A stretch of 64,000 nt of DNA, taken from the NCBI GenBank assembly GCA_028282325.1, contig JANQID010000041.1:20732-84731 (forward strand). The letters are read 5' to 3'. The notes under the pieces are model-generated. The model worked only from the letters and a program-made list of their open reading frames with translations. It was not told the DNA's origin and did not search any database. How positions within the stretch are numbered: position 1 is the stretch's first letter; every line of letters starts with the position of its first letter. Source of the stretch: Chloroflexaceae bacterium (GTDB taxonomy: Bacteria > Chloroflexota > Chloroflexia > Chloroflexales > Chloroflexaceae). Positions 1 to 10,077 of the stretch are shown here, piece after piece. Position numbers and translations under genes: made by a program.

Positions 1-920
1 ACATCCACCGGATCGACATCCTTGAAGATCGTATTGCCGATTTCGGACAAATCGTCGAGGCCGTGAATGTCACGAGCATAGTACGGCGATTCCCAGATCG
101 GCAGAGGCTGAAAAATATCGTAGATTTGCTTGCGATAGTCCTGCTGGATGCGCGCCATTTCGCGCATAAACTCGCCTTCCGCCTTGTCCATCGGCAACAC
201 GCGGTTGAGCACCACGCCGTCGATCGGATAGCCGAAGAGCGACAGGTAGGTTGAGGCGCGTTGGGCCTCTTTGATCACCATACGCTCTGGGTTGACCACG
301 AGCCGATATGAACTCACCTCCGGGTTGGTGAGCGTGTCACGCAAGGCCTCAACGCCGTTGGTCAGCCGTTCGAGCGTCTCAAACACATCGGCGCCGGGCA
401 CCAGCGCTTTCATCAACGGTCGGGCCACCTTGAGCGTCCCCGGCTCCCAATCCATTACCCGTGCCGCGTACCACTGGAAGGTTTCCGGCATCGTCAGCAG
501 ACGCACCGTTTCGCCGGTCGGGGCTGCATCGACAACCACCACATCAAAATTGCCGTCGCGAGCCTGACGCCGAATATGAAGCAGGCTAACGACCTCCTCC
601 ATACCCGGAATAATCGCCAACTCTTCGGCGGCAACTTCATTAACGCCGCGGCGACGCAGCAATGTCGAGAAATAGACGCGAAGTTGGCCCCAATGCTGGC
701 GCACCTCATCCAGCACGTTAATTTCTTGACCCCAGAGCTTGTCTGTCAACTCGGTGGGCAGAGGGCCAAGTGGAGTATCCAGCGCATCCGCCAGGCTATG
801 CGCAACGTCGGTGCTTACAACCAGGGTGCGGTAGCCCAACTCTGCTGCACGCACGGCAGTCGCTGCCGCTGTGGTAGTCTTGCCAACTCCACCCTTGCCC
901 AGATACAGGATGAGACGCAT
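1..920 (-). CDS. ArsA/GET3-family anion-transporting ATPase (partial, 3' end outside window)
   Basis: The reading frame opens at an ATG ending at 920 and stays open to the left edge, so the C-terminus is missing. The first residues, MRLILYLGKGGVGKTTTAAA, hold the deviant Walker A (KGGVGKT) of the SIMIBI class. Further on I read a VSTDVAHSLADAL stretch (switch I-like) and VVVDAAPTGETVRLL (switch II), as in ArsA/GET3 proteins. An AAAGGAAC ribosome-binding site lies about 9 nt upstream. In Chloroflexota these soluble ATPases are common and are often not linked to arsenite efflux. No arsB or arsR is visible here, so an arsenic role should not be assumed. Family assignment is firm; substrate is unknown. 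Confidence 0.9.
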   Translation of the reverse strand, partial: MRLILYLGKGGVGKTTTAAATAVRAAELGYRTLVVSTDVAHSLADALDTPLGPLPTELTDKLWGQEINVLDEVRQHWGQLRVYFSTLLRRRGVNEVAAEELAIIPGMEEVVSLLHIRRQARDGNFDVVVVDAAPTGETVRLLTMPETFQWYAARVMDWEPGTLKVARPLMKALVPGADVFETLERLTNGVEALRDTLTNPEVSSYRLVVNPERMVIKEAQRASTYLSLFGYPIDGVVLNRVLPMDKAEGEFMREMARIQQDYRKQIYDIFQPLPIWESPYYARDIHGLDDLSEIGNTIFKDVDPVD

Positions 921-1034
921 CGCAGCTCGTTCCTTTACTAGTCACTCTGTCACATATTGCCAGCATATGCGCTGGCCGATCAACAATGATCGCGACGAGA
1001 TTATTCGTATACTTGTTGGGGAGACGCCATCACT

Positions 1035-1063
1035 ATTGTAAATGTTGCGTTGCGGCACGTCAA
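1035..1063 (-). promoter_or_regulatory. Sigma70-type promoter for the ArsA-family gene
   Basis: On the minus strand TTGACG (1058-1063) and TACAAT (1035-1040) are separated by exactly 17 bp. Transcription would start about 110 nt before the ArsA-family start codon. The rest of the 300 bp divergent interval 921-1220 holds no gene I can support. Confidence 0.6.
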
Positions 1064-1166
1064 ACGAAAATACTGGCGACTCTGCCGCAACCCATGGACA
1101 ATTCGCGTGATTACGACGCAACGCGTCAATATTCTCGCGTGCAAACCGGCATGCGCGAAGATCTTC

Positions 1167-1172
1167 TATAAT
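1167..1172 (+). promoter_or_regulatory. -10 element upstream of the histidine phosphatase gene
   Basis: A perfect TATAAT lies about 50 nt before the GTG start at 1221. No good -35 hexamer is seen at the right spacing, so this is only a candidate. Confidence 0.35.
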
Positions 1173-1220
1173 AGAATCGTGGGAATAATTCCAACCCAAT
1201 ATAGAGAGTAGGGGAGTATT

Positions 1221-1739
1221 GTGCTCGAAGATATTTTCCTGATCCGGCATGGCCAGCCGCTGTCGAACACTGGCTTGAATTATCGGACGCTGCCGGGACC
1301 GGGACTGACCGAGCGCGGCAAAGAAGAGGCCCGTCAGGCTGCCGCGTTTATCGCCGACAAAGGCGTACAACATCTGTTTGCGTCGCCCTTTGATCGCACT
1401 GCCCAGACCGCCGAGCAGATAGTCGCAACGCTGGATATCGATCTACCGATCACGTTTACCCGGCTGATTCAGGAACATGCTCCCGGCGAGTCGAACGAGC
1501 ATGTGCAGGCGCGCATCCGCGAGTTTCTGGCAGGGATCGAAGATTCGCCGTTGCAGCGAATCGCATTGGTCAGCCACGGGTCGCCGATTCGCACAATGTT
1601 GCTGGAACTCAGCCCTCAGCCGATCAAGCTGAACCTGTACATTTATCCCGGCAACAACCCCGCGCCGACAGCGGGAATCTGGCATGCCCGGCGCAGCGAG
1701 CGTGGCTGGCATTGCGATCTGGCGTTCAAGCCAACGTGA
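1221..1739 (+). CDS. Histidine phosphatase family protein (phosphoglycerate mutase-like)
   Basis: The 172-residue protein starts at GTG 1221 and has the branch 1 histidine phosphatase signature near its N-terminus (IFLIRHGQPLSNTG). The RHG nucleophile His is at about residue 10. A second catalytic His sits in the LVSHGSPIRTML motif near residue 115, and FASPFDRTAQTAE carries the conserved Arg/Ser region. Such proteins form a phosphohistidine intermediate and dephosphorylate small metabolites or proteins; the substrate cannot be read from sequence. It is a lone gene, divergent from the ArsA-family gene, and followed by a hairpin. The fold assignment is safe. Confidence 0.88.
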   Translation: MLEDIFLIRHGQPLSNTGLNYRTLPGPGLTERGKEEARQAAAFIADKGVQHLFASPFDRTAQTAEQIVATLDIDLPITFTRLIQEHAPGESNEHVQARIREFLAGIEDSPLQRIALVSHGSPIRTMLLELSPQPIKLNLYIYPGNNPAPTAGIWHARRSERGWHCDLAFKPT

Positions 1740-1812
1740 ACGCTGGCGGAGCGGCTACGGTCGCTGGTCGGCTGGCTTATCCCGTAGCTGCACTAGCTCG
1801 ACCCAAAGACCC

Positions 1813-1833
1813 GGCAGGTTGACGAAATCTGCC
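1813..1833. repeat. Small hairpin repeat upstream of the LysE gene
   Basis: GGCAGGTT (1813-1820) pairs with AATCTGCC (1826-1833), including one G-U pair. It resembles the hairpin at 2570-2596, so the lysE-like gene is bracketed by two related palindromes. It could end the upstream transcript, although no T-run follows. Confidence 0.45.
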
Positions 1834-1909
1834 AGGTCTGATAGCCCGCATCATCAGCCGAATGTGATATGAAATTGCTGCTCGCCGCATTACTACAATG
1901 GAGATTGGT

Positions 1910-2551
1910 ATGTTCGACTCGCAAACGCTTGCATTCACCGGCATCGCCCTGCTGTTCACCCTGCTCCCCGGCGCAGATACGATGCTGGTGGTGCGCGGCG
2001 TGCTGGCCCGCGGCGCGCTGACCGGGCTGCTGACTACGCTGGGTATTTGCACGGGCCTGTTCATCCACGCGACGTTGTCGGCGTTGGGGCTATCGCTTAT
2101 TCTGTTGCGCTCGGCAACCGCGTTCGAGGCAATGAAGCTGGCGGGCGCGCTCTATCTGGCATTTCTCGGCATCCAGTCGCTCTGGAATGCGCTACGCAAG
2201 CGGCCCGGCGCGCTGGCGCAACTGCCCGCCGCCGCCGTTGCGCCGGACACAACGCTTCAGTGGCGCGCGTTGCTCGACGGCCTACTCTGCAATGTGCTCA
2301 ACCCGAAGGTGGCGATCTTCTACCTGGCTTTCCTACCACAGTTCATCGCCCCCGGCGACCCGGCCCTGGTCAAGTCGCTGCTGCTCGCCGGCATTCACTT
2401 CGTGCTCGGCGTCGCCTGGCTCTCGCTGGTCAGCCTGGCGCTGGGGCGACTGCGCCCGCTGTTTACCCGTCCGCGCATCCAGCGCGGCCTCGAAGCGACC
2501 ACCGGCGCGATCCTGGTCGGCTTCGGCGCGCGGCTCGCGCTGGAACGATGA
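1910..2551 (+). CDS. LysE/RhtB family translocator (amino acid exporter)
   Basis: A hydrophobic protein of about 213 residues with the family's N-terminal pattern (FTGIALLFTLLPGADTMLVV), including the conserved PGAD motif after the first membrane helix. A second hallmark, NPKVAIFYLAFLPQF, lies near residue 135. Five or six membrane helices are evident. I prefer the ATG at 1910 over the in-frame ATG at 1898, because GGAG at 1900-1903 then lies 6 nt upstream. The family exports amino acids such as lysine, threonine or homoserine across the cytoplasmic membrane; the actual substrate is undetermined. Flanked on both sides by related palindromic hairpins. Confidence 0.88.
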   Translation: MFDSQTLAFTGIALLFTLLPGADTMLVVRGVLARGALTGLLTTLGICTGLFIHATLSALGLSLILLRSATAFEAMKLAGALYLAFLGIQSLWNALRKRPGALAQLPAAAVAPDTTLQWRALLDGLLCNVLNPKVAIFYLAFLPQFIAPGDPALVKSLLLAGIHFVLGVAWLSLVSLALGRLRPLFTRPRIQRGLEATTGAILVGFGARLALER

Positions 2552-2569
2552 CACTGCCATACATAAAAA

Positions 2570-2596
2570 CCTGACAGATTACAGAAATCTGTCAGG
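2570..2596. terminator. Hairpin between convergent lysE-like and carboxypeptidase-regulatory-domain genes
   Basis: Perfect 11 bp arms CCTGACAGATT (2570-2580) and AATCTGTCAGG (2586-2596) enclose a 5 nt loop. A-rich flanks on both sides suit a bidirectional terminator. It is also a related copy of the palindrome at 1813. Confidence 0.6.
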
Positions 2597-2663
2597 CCTA
2601 AAAATCCAACGTCAGAACGATGGGCTGTAGATGCGCCGCTTTGGCCTTCGTTTCGTCCTCGCG

Positions 2664-3095
2664 CTATTGCGCCGGAATGGCAGTAACCTCGGCCTGGACG
2701 GCGCCCACATCGACTGTCTGGCCAAACCTGATATTGACCGGATATTCGACGCCTATGCCATCATTAGCAACGAGCAGGATTTGCGCGCCGCGCGGAACCC
2801 CGCGTAGCTCAAACCGGCCATCGGTGTCGGTCTGAACGATGATGTCGGTGCGTTCAACGATTAACTCGGCGGATAGAGGACGACCGTAACCATCGACAAC
2901 CTGGCCGACAATAACGCCGCTGCCAATGGCGCTGAAGCCGTCCGTTATCGACGGCAAGACTTTCACGACGAGCAGGAACGCCACCAGTGCGCTCAGGGCG
3001 ATGATCGCCATCCGCATCCGTTTCTGGGTCGGTGACGGCGGCGGGGTTGGAATAGCGCCCGGTGCGAAATCTTTGAATGATTTATTAGACGACAT
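2664..3095 (-). CDS. Membrane-anchored protein with carboxypeptidase regulatory-like domain
   Basis: About 143 residues. A Pro-rich cytoplasmic N-terminus (PTPPPSPTQKRMRM) precedes one membrane helix near residues 30-48. A beta-sandwich of the CarboxypepD_reg/transthyretin type follows (GVIVGQVVDGYGRPLSAELIV ... TDTDGRFELRGVPRGAQ). It looks like an extracytoplasmic structural or binding module, not an enzyme. I prefer ATG 3095 over ATG 3104, because a GAGGTG ribosome-binding site then has 6 nt spacing. It lies immediately downstream of the pilin-like gene, whose stop ends at 3106, so the two are probably co-transcribed and may form one surface structure. The specific role is unknown. Confidence 0.7.
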   Translation of the reverse strand: MSSNKSFKDFAPGAIPTPPPSPTQKRMRMAIIALSALVAFLLVVKVLPSITDGFSAIGSGVIVGQVVDGYGRPLSAELIVERTDIIVQTDTDGRFELRGVPRGAQILLVANDGIGVEYPVNIRFGQTVDVGAVQAEVTAIPAQ

Positions 3096-3105
3096 ACATT
3101 TCACC

Positions 3106-3798
3106 TCACGGGATAGCTTCTACGGTTATATCATCGAAGCAGGCCCTGGTATTCGACCAGGTGCGAAACCCAATGCCGCCTTCAGGGTAGGTCGAGTCGG
3201 TGGCTGTTACGACCGGCTCGCCATCAACGTAAGCTGTGAAGGTGTCGCCGTTGACGTCGAGTTCGATCGTGCGATTCGTGTCATACCAATCGTAATTCGC
3301 CGGTGCTCGGCCGCGCGCGATCGGTCGCGAGATTTCATAGCCGTTGACCCATTTGCGGATAACGAATTCGCCGGCGCCATATCCTGGATCATACTGGAAC
3401 GAGTAGCCGCTCACTTTTTCAACATTTTGCGTGCGAAAAAATACGCCATAGCCGTTGCCGCGATGGAGCATGCTCTTATCAATCTTTACACGGTAATTAT
3501 TCCCGTCGATCGACGTGAAGATGCGGCCTTCGCCCGGACCACCGCAAAGCTGGCCGTTCTTTAGATCCCAACGTCCCCGCACATGCTGCCAGGCATCGAG
3601 ACTATTGAAGTTTTCGCTAAAGAGCGAGCCACACGTCTCGTTCGCGCCCATTGCATTGGTGACGCGGCATAAATCATTGCTGGTACTTGTACCGACATTG
3701 CTCAAGACGAGCATAACCGCCAGCGCCCCCAACCCAATAATGGCGCCGATCTCAGCTATTGACTGACCGAGCTGTTTGCGTCTAAGCGTACGTTGCAT
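3106..3798 (-). CDS. Pilin-like leader fused to a LamG/concanavalin-like domain
   Basis: The N-terminus, RRKQLGQSIAEIGAIIGLGA followed by AVMLVL, looks like a prepilin or TadE/Flp leader: basic residues, a Gly, a +5 Glu and a long hydrophobic helix. A Cys-containing linker follows, then a beta-rich domain of about 175 residues. That domain has jelly-roll features: SLDAWQHVRGRWDLKNGQL, the GYGVFFRTQNVEK strand, TFTAYVDGEPVV, and a terminal ACFDDITVEAIP of the kind seen in LamG/DUF1080-type domains. If processed, the protein would be a surface-displayed pseudopilin carrying a carbohydrate- or ligand-binding head. No prepilin peptidase or pilus ATPase is nearby. The domain reading is fairly confident; pilus assembly is inference. 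Confidence 0.65.
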   Translation of the reverse strand: MQRTLRRKQLGQSIAEIGAIIGLGALAVMLVLSNVGTSTSNDLCRVTNAMGANETCGSLFSENFNSLDAWQHVRGRWDLKNGQLCGGPGEGRIFTSIDGNNYRVKIDKSMLHRGNGYGVFFRTQNVEKVSGYSFQYDPGYGAGEFVIRKWVNGYEISRPIARGRAPANYDWYDTNRTIELDVNGDTFTAYVDGEPVVTATDSTYPEGGIGFRTWSNTRACFDDITVEAIP

Positions 3799-4187
3799 GG
3801 CTGATCTCCGTCTGTGCGTGAGTTGATAGAAAAATGTTTCTGAGAGACTGTCTGAAAAGACTAGGCCAGTCTCAAAACCGGCATATCATTGAACATCTGA
3901 ACGCAATTTCCGGCGAAGACTCCGGCACACGTTTTTATGGCAGACTGGATTAGTCTGCTTTCTGCCGCTTTTTAGATCAGACAGGTTCTGAGACCATATG
4001 GTAAAGGAGTTATATAACGACGCTGTTACCGCGACGCCTGCACATTCGCCTGACATCTGCTATAATTTCCACGAAGAGACGGTGTTGGACGCACACGATT
4101 CGCGCGCCTGCCGACGCAGCGACCCGGCGGGCGCAGCGATGAACGAGCCCCCCTCCCAACCGAGCGGCGGCGACCAGAAGGAGCGTT
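3799..4187. other. 388 bp intergenic region with small hairpins
   Basis: No gene is supported here. I see an inverted repeat GAGACTG/CAGTCTC (3844-3850, 3867-3873) and a hairpin GCAGACT/AGTCTGC (3940-3958) followed by T-rich sequence. A promoter for the antiporter gene lies at its right side. Confidence 0.5.
4038..4066 (+). promoter_or_regulatory. Promoter of the Kef-type antiporter gene
   Basis: A perfect TATAAT (4061-4066) lies 17 bp after a weak -35, CTGCAC (4038-4043). The leader would be about 115 nt. Confidence 0.45.
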
Positions 4188-6203
4188 ATGGGAATTGCAG
4201 CCGACATTGCGATCATCCTGGTCGCGGCGCTGGCCGGCGGTCTGGCGGCCCAGCGGCTCGGCCAGCCGCTCATCCTGGGCTATATCCTCGCGGGCGTGCT
4301 GGTTGGCCCTTCAACCGGCGGCGTGACCGTGAACGATACCCACAACATCGAGCTGCTGGCCGAAATCGGCGTGGCCCTCTTGCTGTTCGCCCTGGGGCTG
4401 GAGTTTTCGCTCAAGGACTTGCAACCCGTGCGCAGAATCGCCCTGATCGGCGCGCCGCTGCAAATCGGGCTGAGCATCGCCTTCGGCTTCGGCGTCGGCC
4501 AATTGCTGTTCGGGTGGGAATGGCGCACCGCACTCTGGTTCGGCGGCCTCATCGCGCTCTCCAGCACGATGGTGACGCTCAAAACGCTCAGTTCCCAGGG
4601 CGTGCTGGGCACACTGGCCAGCCGCGTGATGATCGGCATGCTGATTATGCAAGACCTGGCCGTCGTGCCGCTGATGATCCTGCTGCCGGCGCTCAACGAC
4701 ATTGAGCAGAGCTTTCCGGCGCTGGGCTGGGCGGCGCTGCGGGCTGTCCTGTTTCTCGTCATCATGATCCTGGTCGGCACTCGGCTGATGCCCTGGCTGC
4801 TGCGGATTATTGCCGGGTGGCGCTCGCGCGAGCTATTCCTGGTAGCAGTAGTAGCCCTCGGCGTCGGCATCGGCTACGGCACCTACCTCTTCGGCCTATC
4901 TTTCGCTTTTGGCGCGTTTGTGGCCGGCATCGTGCTCAGCGAATCCGAGTACAGCCACCAGGCGCTCAGCGATGTCATTCCCCTGCGCGACGTATTCGGC
5001 ATGCTCTTCTTCGTCTCGGTCGGCATGCTGCTCGAACCGGCATTTCTGTTCGCCAATCTGGGGCTGGTGCTCACGACGGTGACGGTTGTGCTGCTGGGCA
5101 AAGCGCTGATTTTTGGAGTTATCACGCGCGCGTTCGGGTATGGCAACAGCGCGCCGCTGGTGGTGGGGCTGGGGCTGTTCCAGGTCGGCGAGTTCTCGTT
5201 CGTGCTGGCCCGCGCCGGCGTCAGCGCCAATGCCATCTCGCACGACCTGTACACACTGACGTTGGCCACGGCGGTGGTGACGATGGCGCTGACGCCGTTC
5301 GTCTCGCGGCTGGCCGTGCCGATCTACCGCCGCTGGCGCGCATATCGTCCCCGCGAGACGCTGAGCACCTTCAACCTTACCAGCGACCATCTGCGCGACC
5401 ACGTCATCGTGGCCGGGTACGGGCGCGCCGGACGGGCCGCCACGATGGTGATGCAGCGGGTCGGGCTGGAGTTTGTCGTGATCGAAATCGACCAGCGCAC
5501 AATGGAGCAAGCCAAAAGCGACGGCACGCCGATCATCTTCGGCGACGCGACCAGCCCGGTGATGCTGGAGGCGGCGGGCGTTCACACCGCCCGGCTACTG
5601 CTGATAACACTGCCCGACGCGCTGAATGTTCAGTTGATCGCCGAACGGGTGCAGGCGCTGACCCCCAACCTGACGGTCGTGGCCCGCGCCGCCGGATCCG
5701 AACAGCTACACGCCTTGAAGCGTCTGGGGGTACAAGAGGTGGTGCAGCCGGAGCTCGAAGCCGGGCTGGAACTGGTGCGCCAGGTACTGGTGCAATTCCA
5801 CATCAGCCCGACCGACATCCAGCGCTTCAGCGATACGGTCCACCAGGAACTCTACGCGCCGCTCTACGCAGCCGAGTCCGCAGACGCCGCGCCGAGCCAG
5901 ACTGCGCGTCTGCTGCAACAATTGCAGCACACCAGTCGCTCGCTGCGCGTCGATTGGATCACCTTGCCGCCGGAGAGCGCGCTGGCGGGCCAGACTTTGA
6001 GCGAGGCGGCGATTCGTACACGAACAGGAGCTTCGATTGTGGCGGTATTGCGCCAGGACGTGGTAGCGCCCAACCCGTCGCCTGACTATCGCATGGCCGC
6101 CGGGGATATGCTGGCTGTGCTGGGAACCGCCGAACAGGAGCGCGCGCTGCGGGCGCTCATCGGCCAATCTAGGCGCAACGGAGCTGAGGAACAATCCGTA
6201 TAG
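4188..6203 (+). CDS. Kef-type monovalent cation:proton antiporter with RCK domains
   Basis: A 671-residue protein with three parts. Residues 1 to about 385 are a CPA2-type membrane domain of 12 or so helices ([34 protein letters not shown]). From about residue 402 there is an RCK_N/TrkA-N nucleotide-binding domain ([18 protein letters not shown], then VVIEID). From about 588 there is a TrkA-C-like domain ([20 protein letters not shown]). This is the KefB/YbaL architecture, mediating K+ or Na+ efflux against protons under nucleotide control. AAGGAG lies 4 nt before the ATG. Ion specificity and whether it works as a channel or an antiporter cannot be decided here. Confidence 0.93.
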   Translation: MGIAADIAIILVAALAGGLAAQRLGQPLILGYILAGVLVGPSTGGVTVNDTHNIELLAEIGVALLLFALGLEFSLKDLQPVRRIALIGAPLQIGLSIAFGFGVGQLLFGWEWRTALWFGGLIALSSTMVTLKTLSSQGVLGTLASRVMIGMLIMQDLAVVPLMILLPALNDIEQSFPALGWAALRAVLFLVIMILVGTRLMPWLLRIIAGWRSRELFLVAVVALGVGIGYGTYLFGLSFAFGAFVAGIVLSESEYSHQALSDVIPLRDVFGMLFFVSVGMLLEPAFLFANLGLVLTTVTVVLLGKALIFGVITRAFGYGNSAPLVVGLGLFQVGEFSFVLARAGVSANAISHDLYTLTLATAVVTMALTPFVSRLAVPIYRRWRAYRPRETLSTFNLTSDHLRDHVIVAGYGRAGRAATMVMQRVGLEFVVIEIDQRTMEQAKSDGTPIIFGDATSPVMLEAAGVHTARLLLITLPDALNVQLIAERVQALTPNLTVVARAAGSEQLHALKRLGVQEVVQPELEAGLELVRQVLVQFHISPTDIQRFSDTVHQELYAPLYAAESADAAPSQTARLLQQLQHTSRSLRVDWITLPPESALAGQTLSEAAIRTRTGASIVAVLRQDVVAPNPSPDYRMAAGDMLAVLGTAEQERALRALIGQSRRNGAEEQSV

Positions 6204-6227
6204 GCGGACGCGCACATTGACAACACT

Positions 6228-6794
6228 CTACGCCGCTGTATCAAACAACCGCCCGACCGTGCAGGCGAAGCCAGGCAGCAGTGGCGAGGCAATCGTATCC
6301 TGGGCATAGAGCGTTGCCGCAAGCGTCAGGGCCGCCTGCTCGCGACGATAGATTTCGACCTGCCGGCGTTGCCAATCCACGATCCAATATTCGTGGATGC
6401 CGCGCCGCGAATAGAGCTTGCGTTTGGCCTCCCGATCGCGGCGCTCATTCACGCTTCCCGGCGACAGCACCTCAATGACCAACTCCGGCACGGCGTGAAG
6501 CTTGCCATCCGCACCGAGCGCCGTCGCCCGTCGCGCCGCACTGATCCAGATGACATCGGGCGCTACGTCATCATCATCGGCAAAGACCAACCCTGGCGCG
6601 GCATTGACCGTCCCCCGACCTGTTTGCTCGTTCCACTCATCGAGAAAACGACTCAAGCGCACGCAGGCGAACTGATGATGTCAATGCGGTTGTGTTGATA
6701 CATACAGTTCTCCGGCTATAATTTCGTAGCGCTTACCGTCATCCGGCAGAGTCTCCAGGTCGGCGGAGGTCCAGCGCAGAAGTGACTCAGTCAT
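6228..6794 (-). pseudogene. Uma2-family (DUF820) endonuclease gene with in-frame TGA
   Basis: Read from ATG 6794, the frame gives the normal Uma2 N-terminus (MTESLLRWTSADLETLPDDG, then KRYEIIAGELYVSTQPH). It meets TGA at 6681-6683 and continues in the same frame as HHQFACVRLSRFLDEW to a full family C-terminus. The PD-(D/E)XK elements remain: APDVIWIS, PELVIEVLSPGS, DREAKRKLYSRRG and HEYWIVDW. The stop sits just where the family usually has a residue before the conserved His, so a single nonsense change explains it. A GTG at 6662 could make a 144-residue truncated product, but that would lack the N-terminal strand. Uma2 proteins are abundant in Chloroflexota and cyanobacteria, and their function is poorly defined. 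Confidence 0.8.
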
Positions 6795-6879
6795 ACGTAT
6801 TTCTCCATTCCCTATGTTCCTGTAAGTCTACCATACCACCGTGATGCAGTAATCTAAAATCCTATGGAGTGAGGTTTCT

Positions 6880-7890
6880 ATGAGGTTGAAGATCCTGATC
6901 GAACTGCTGCGCAGCAAACAACTGTTCCTGTTGTTGCGCCTGTCCGCGCTTGTCACGCCGTTCTACAAACTCAGCTACATCGCATCGCTCGTTCACAACG
7001 GTTTCTTCGCCATCCTGGCCGAACGGCCCGCGTCGTTGGAGGAGTTATCCCGGCGGCTCGAAATCGACGCCAGCCACGCCGCGAGCCTCGTCGCCTGGCT
7101 CCAGGTCGGCGTTCGCCTGAAGGAGATCGCCTTGCGCGACGGCAAGTACGCGCTGCGCGGGCTATCGGGCGCGCTGGCGCGCTCCGGGAACGACGCGCTC
7201 GTGGCCATCGTGCAAGAGGCGGCCTCGCTCCACTACACGTTGATCAGCGCCACGCCGCAGAAGCTGCGCAGCGGCGCACGGTGGACGCTGGACGATCAGG
7301 ATGGCGAGGTCGTCGCGCGTTCCTCGCGCATCCTCGAACCGCTGCAACGCGAAGTGATCACGGCGCTCTTTCCGGCGACAACGCCGGTCCGCCTGCTGGA
7401 AGTCGGGTGCGGCTCAGGGGTGTACATCAAGCACGCGGCGACGCACAACCCGCAACTCACGGCGACGGGCATCGAGCTTCAGCCATCGGTCGCCGAGATG
7501 GCGCGCCGCAACATCGCCGCCTGGCAGTTGCACGACCGGGTGCGGATCGAGCACGGCGATATTCGATCCCGCGACTTCGATCAGCCGTTCGACATTGTCA
7601 CGCTGTACAACAACATCTACTACTTTCCGGTCGCCGAACGAACGGCGTTGCTGCAACACTTGCGGAACTTTCTCAAGCCGGGTGGGTTTCTCGTCCTGAC
7701 CACCGGCTGCCAGGGCGGGCAACCGATGATGGAACTGCTCAATCTGTGGGGCGTTTCGACGGAGGGCTGCGACAGACTGCCGTACATGGATGAGATGATC
7801 GAGCATATGCGAGCCGCCGGTTTTCGGGATGCGCGCGCCATGAACCCGTTGCCCGGCGACTCGTTCGCGGTGTTTGTCGGCTATCGTTGA
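6880..7890 (+). CDS. Class I SAM-dependent methyltransferase with N-terminal winged-helix domain
   Basis: 336 residues. The N-terminal ~110 form a helical/winged-helix dimerisation region (GFFAILAERPASLEELSRRL). The rest is a Rossmann methyltransferase with motif I LLEVGCGSGVYIKHAA near residue 170, an acidic TGIELQPS loop, DIVTLYNNIYYFP (motif IV) and LKPGGFLVLTTG (motif VI). This two-domain form is typical of O-methyltransferases acting on small aromatic or quinone-like molecules. The substrate is not determinable. A GAGG ribosome-binding site lies 6 nt upstream. It is a single gene followed by a repeat and a terminator. Confidence 0.85.
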   Translation: MRLKILIELLRSKQLFLLLRLSALVTPFYKLSYIASLVHNGFFAILAERPASLEELSRRLEIDASHAASLVAWLQVGVRLKEIALRDGKYALRGLSGALARSGNDALVAIVQEAASLHYTLISATPQKLRSGARWTLDDQDGEVVARSSRILEPLQREVITALFPATTPVRLLEVGCGSGVYIKHAATHNPQLTATGIELQPSVAEMARRNIAAWQLHDRVRIEHGDIRSRDFDQPFDIVTLYNNIYYFPVAERTALLQHLRNFLKPGGFLVLTTGCQGGQPMMELLNLWGVSTEGCDRLPYMDEMIEHMRAAGFRDARAMNPLPGDSFAVFVGYR

Positions 7891-7912
7891 AGCGGTCATA
7901 GCAAAAGCTGGC

Positions 7913-8017
7913 AGTGGCTCAACTACGAATGGTGTGTCATTCCGAGCGCAGCGAGGAATCTCGGCCGGAACCCTTCCCTTTCGCTTTGCTCAGGGTGACA
8001 TTCGGAACTGAGCCACT
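7913..8017. repeat. Dispersed hairpin element, variant ends
   Basis: The ends are inverted repeats (AGTGGCTCA at 7913-7921 against TGAGCCACT at 8009-8017), and the similarity continues inward through CGAATG. The centre carries TTCCGAGCGCAGCGAGGAAT and GCTCAGGGTGACA, the same core seen at 11190, 29857, 59041 and 59175 but in the opposite orientation and with different termini. Confidence 0.6.
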
Positions 8018-8022
8018 ACCCA

Positions 8023-8059
8023 AAAGCCCTGGCAGGCGTTCGAAACCAGCCAGGGCTTT
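8023..8059. terminator. Terminator between the methyltransferase gene and gyrB
   Basis: Perfect 11 bp arms AAAGCCCTGGC (8023-8033) and GCCAGGGCTTT (8049-8059) lie between two convergent genes. The A- and T-containing outer ends allow action in both directions. Confidence 0.65.
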
Positions 8060-8077
8060 GCCGCAGCCGGATTGGCG

Positions 8078-10051
<1,974 letters not shown>

Positions 10052-10077
10052 TCAGCGTACGCCAGGCGTCGCGCGGG

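Noticed and set aside
1..920. Arsenic resistance operon
   Set aside because: Only an ArsA-family ATPase is visible; no arsB, arsC, arsD or arsR accompanies it within the window.
4817..6085. Long open frame antiparallel or shifted to the antiporter gene
   Set aside because: Arg/Gly/Ala-rich translation without motifs, no ribosome-binding site, and the real gene in the other frame is unambiguous; typical of GC-rich coding DNA.
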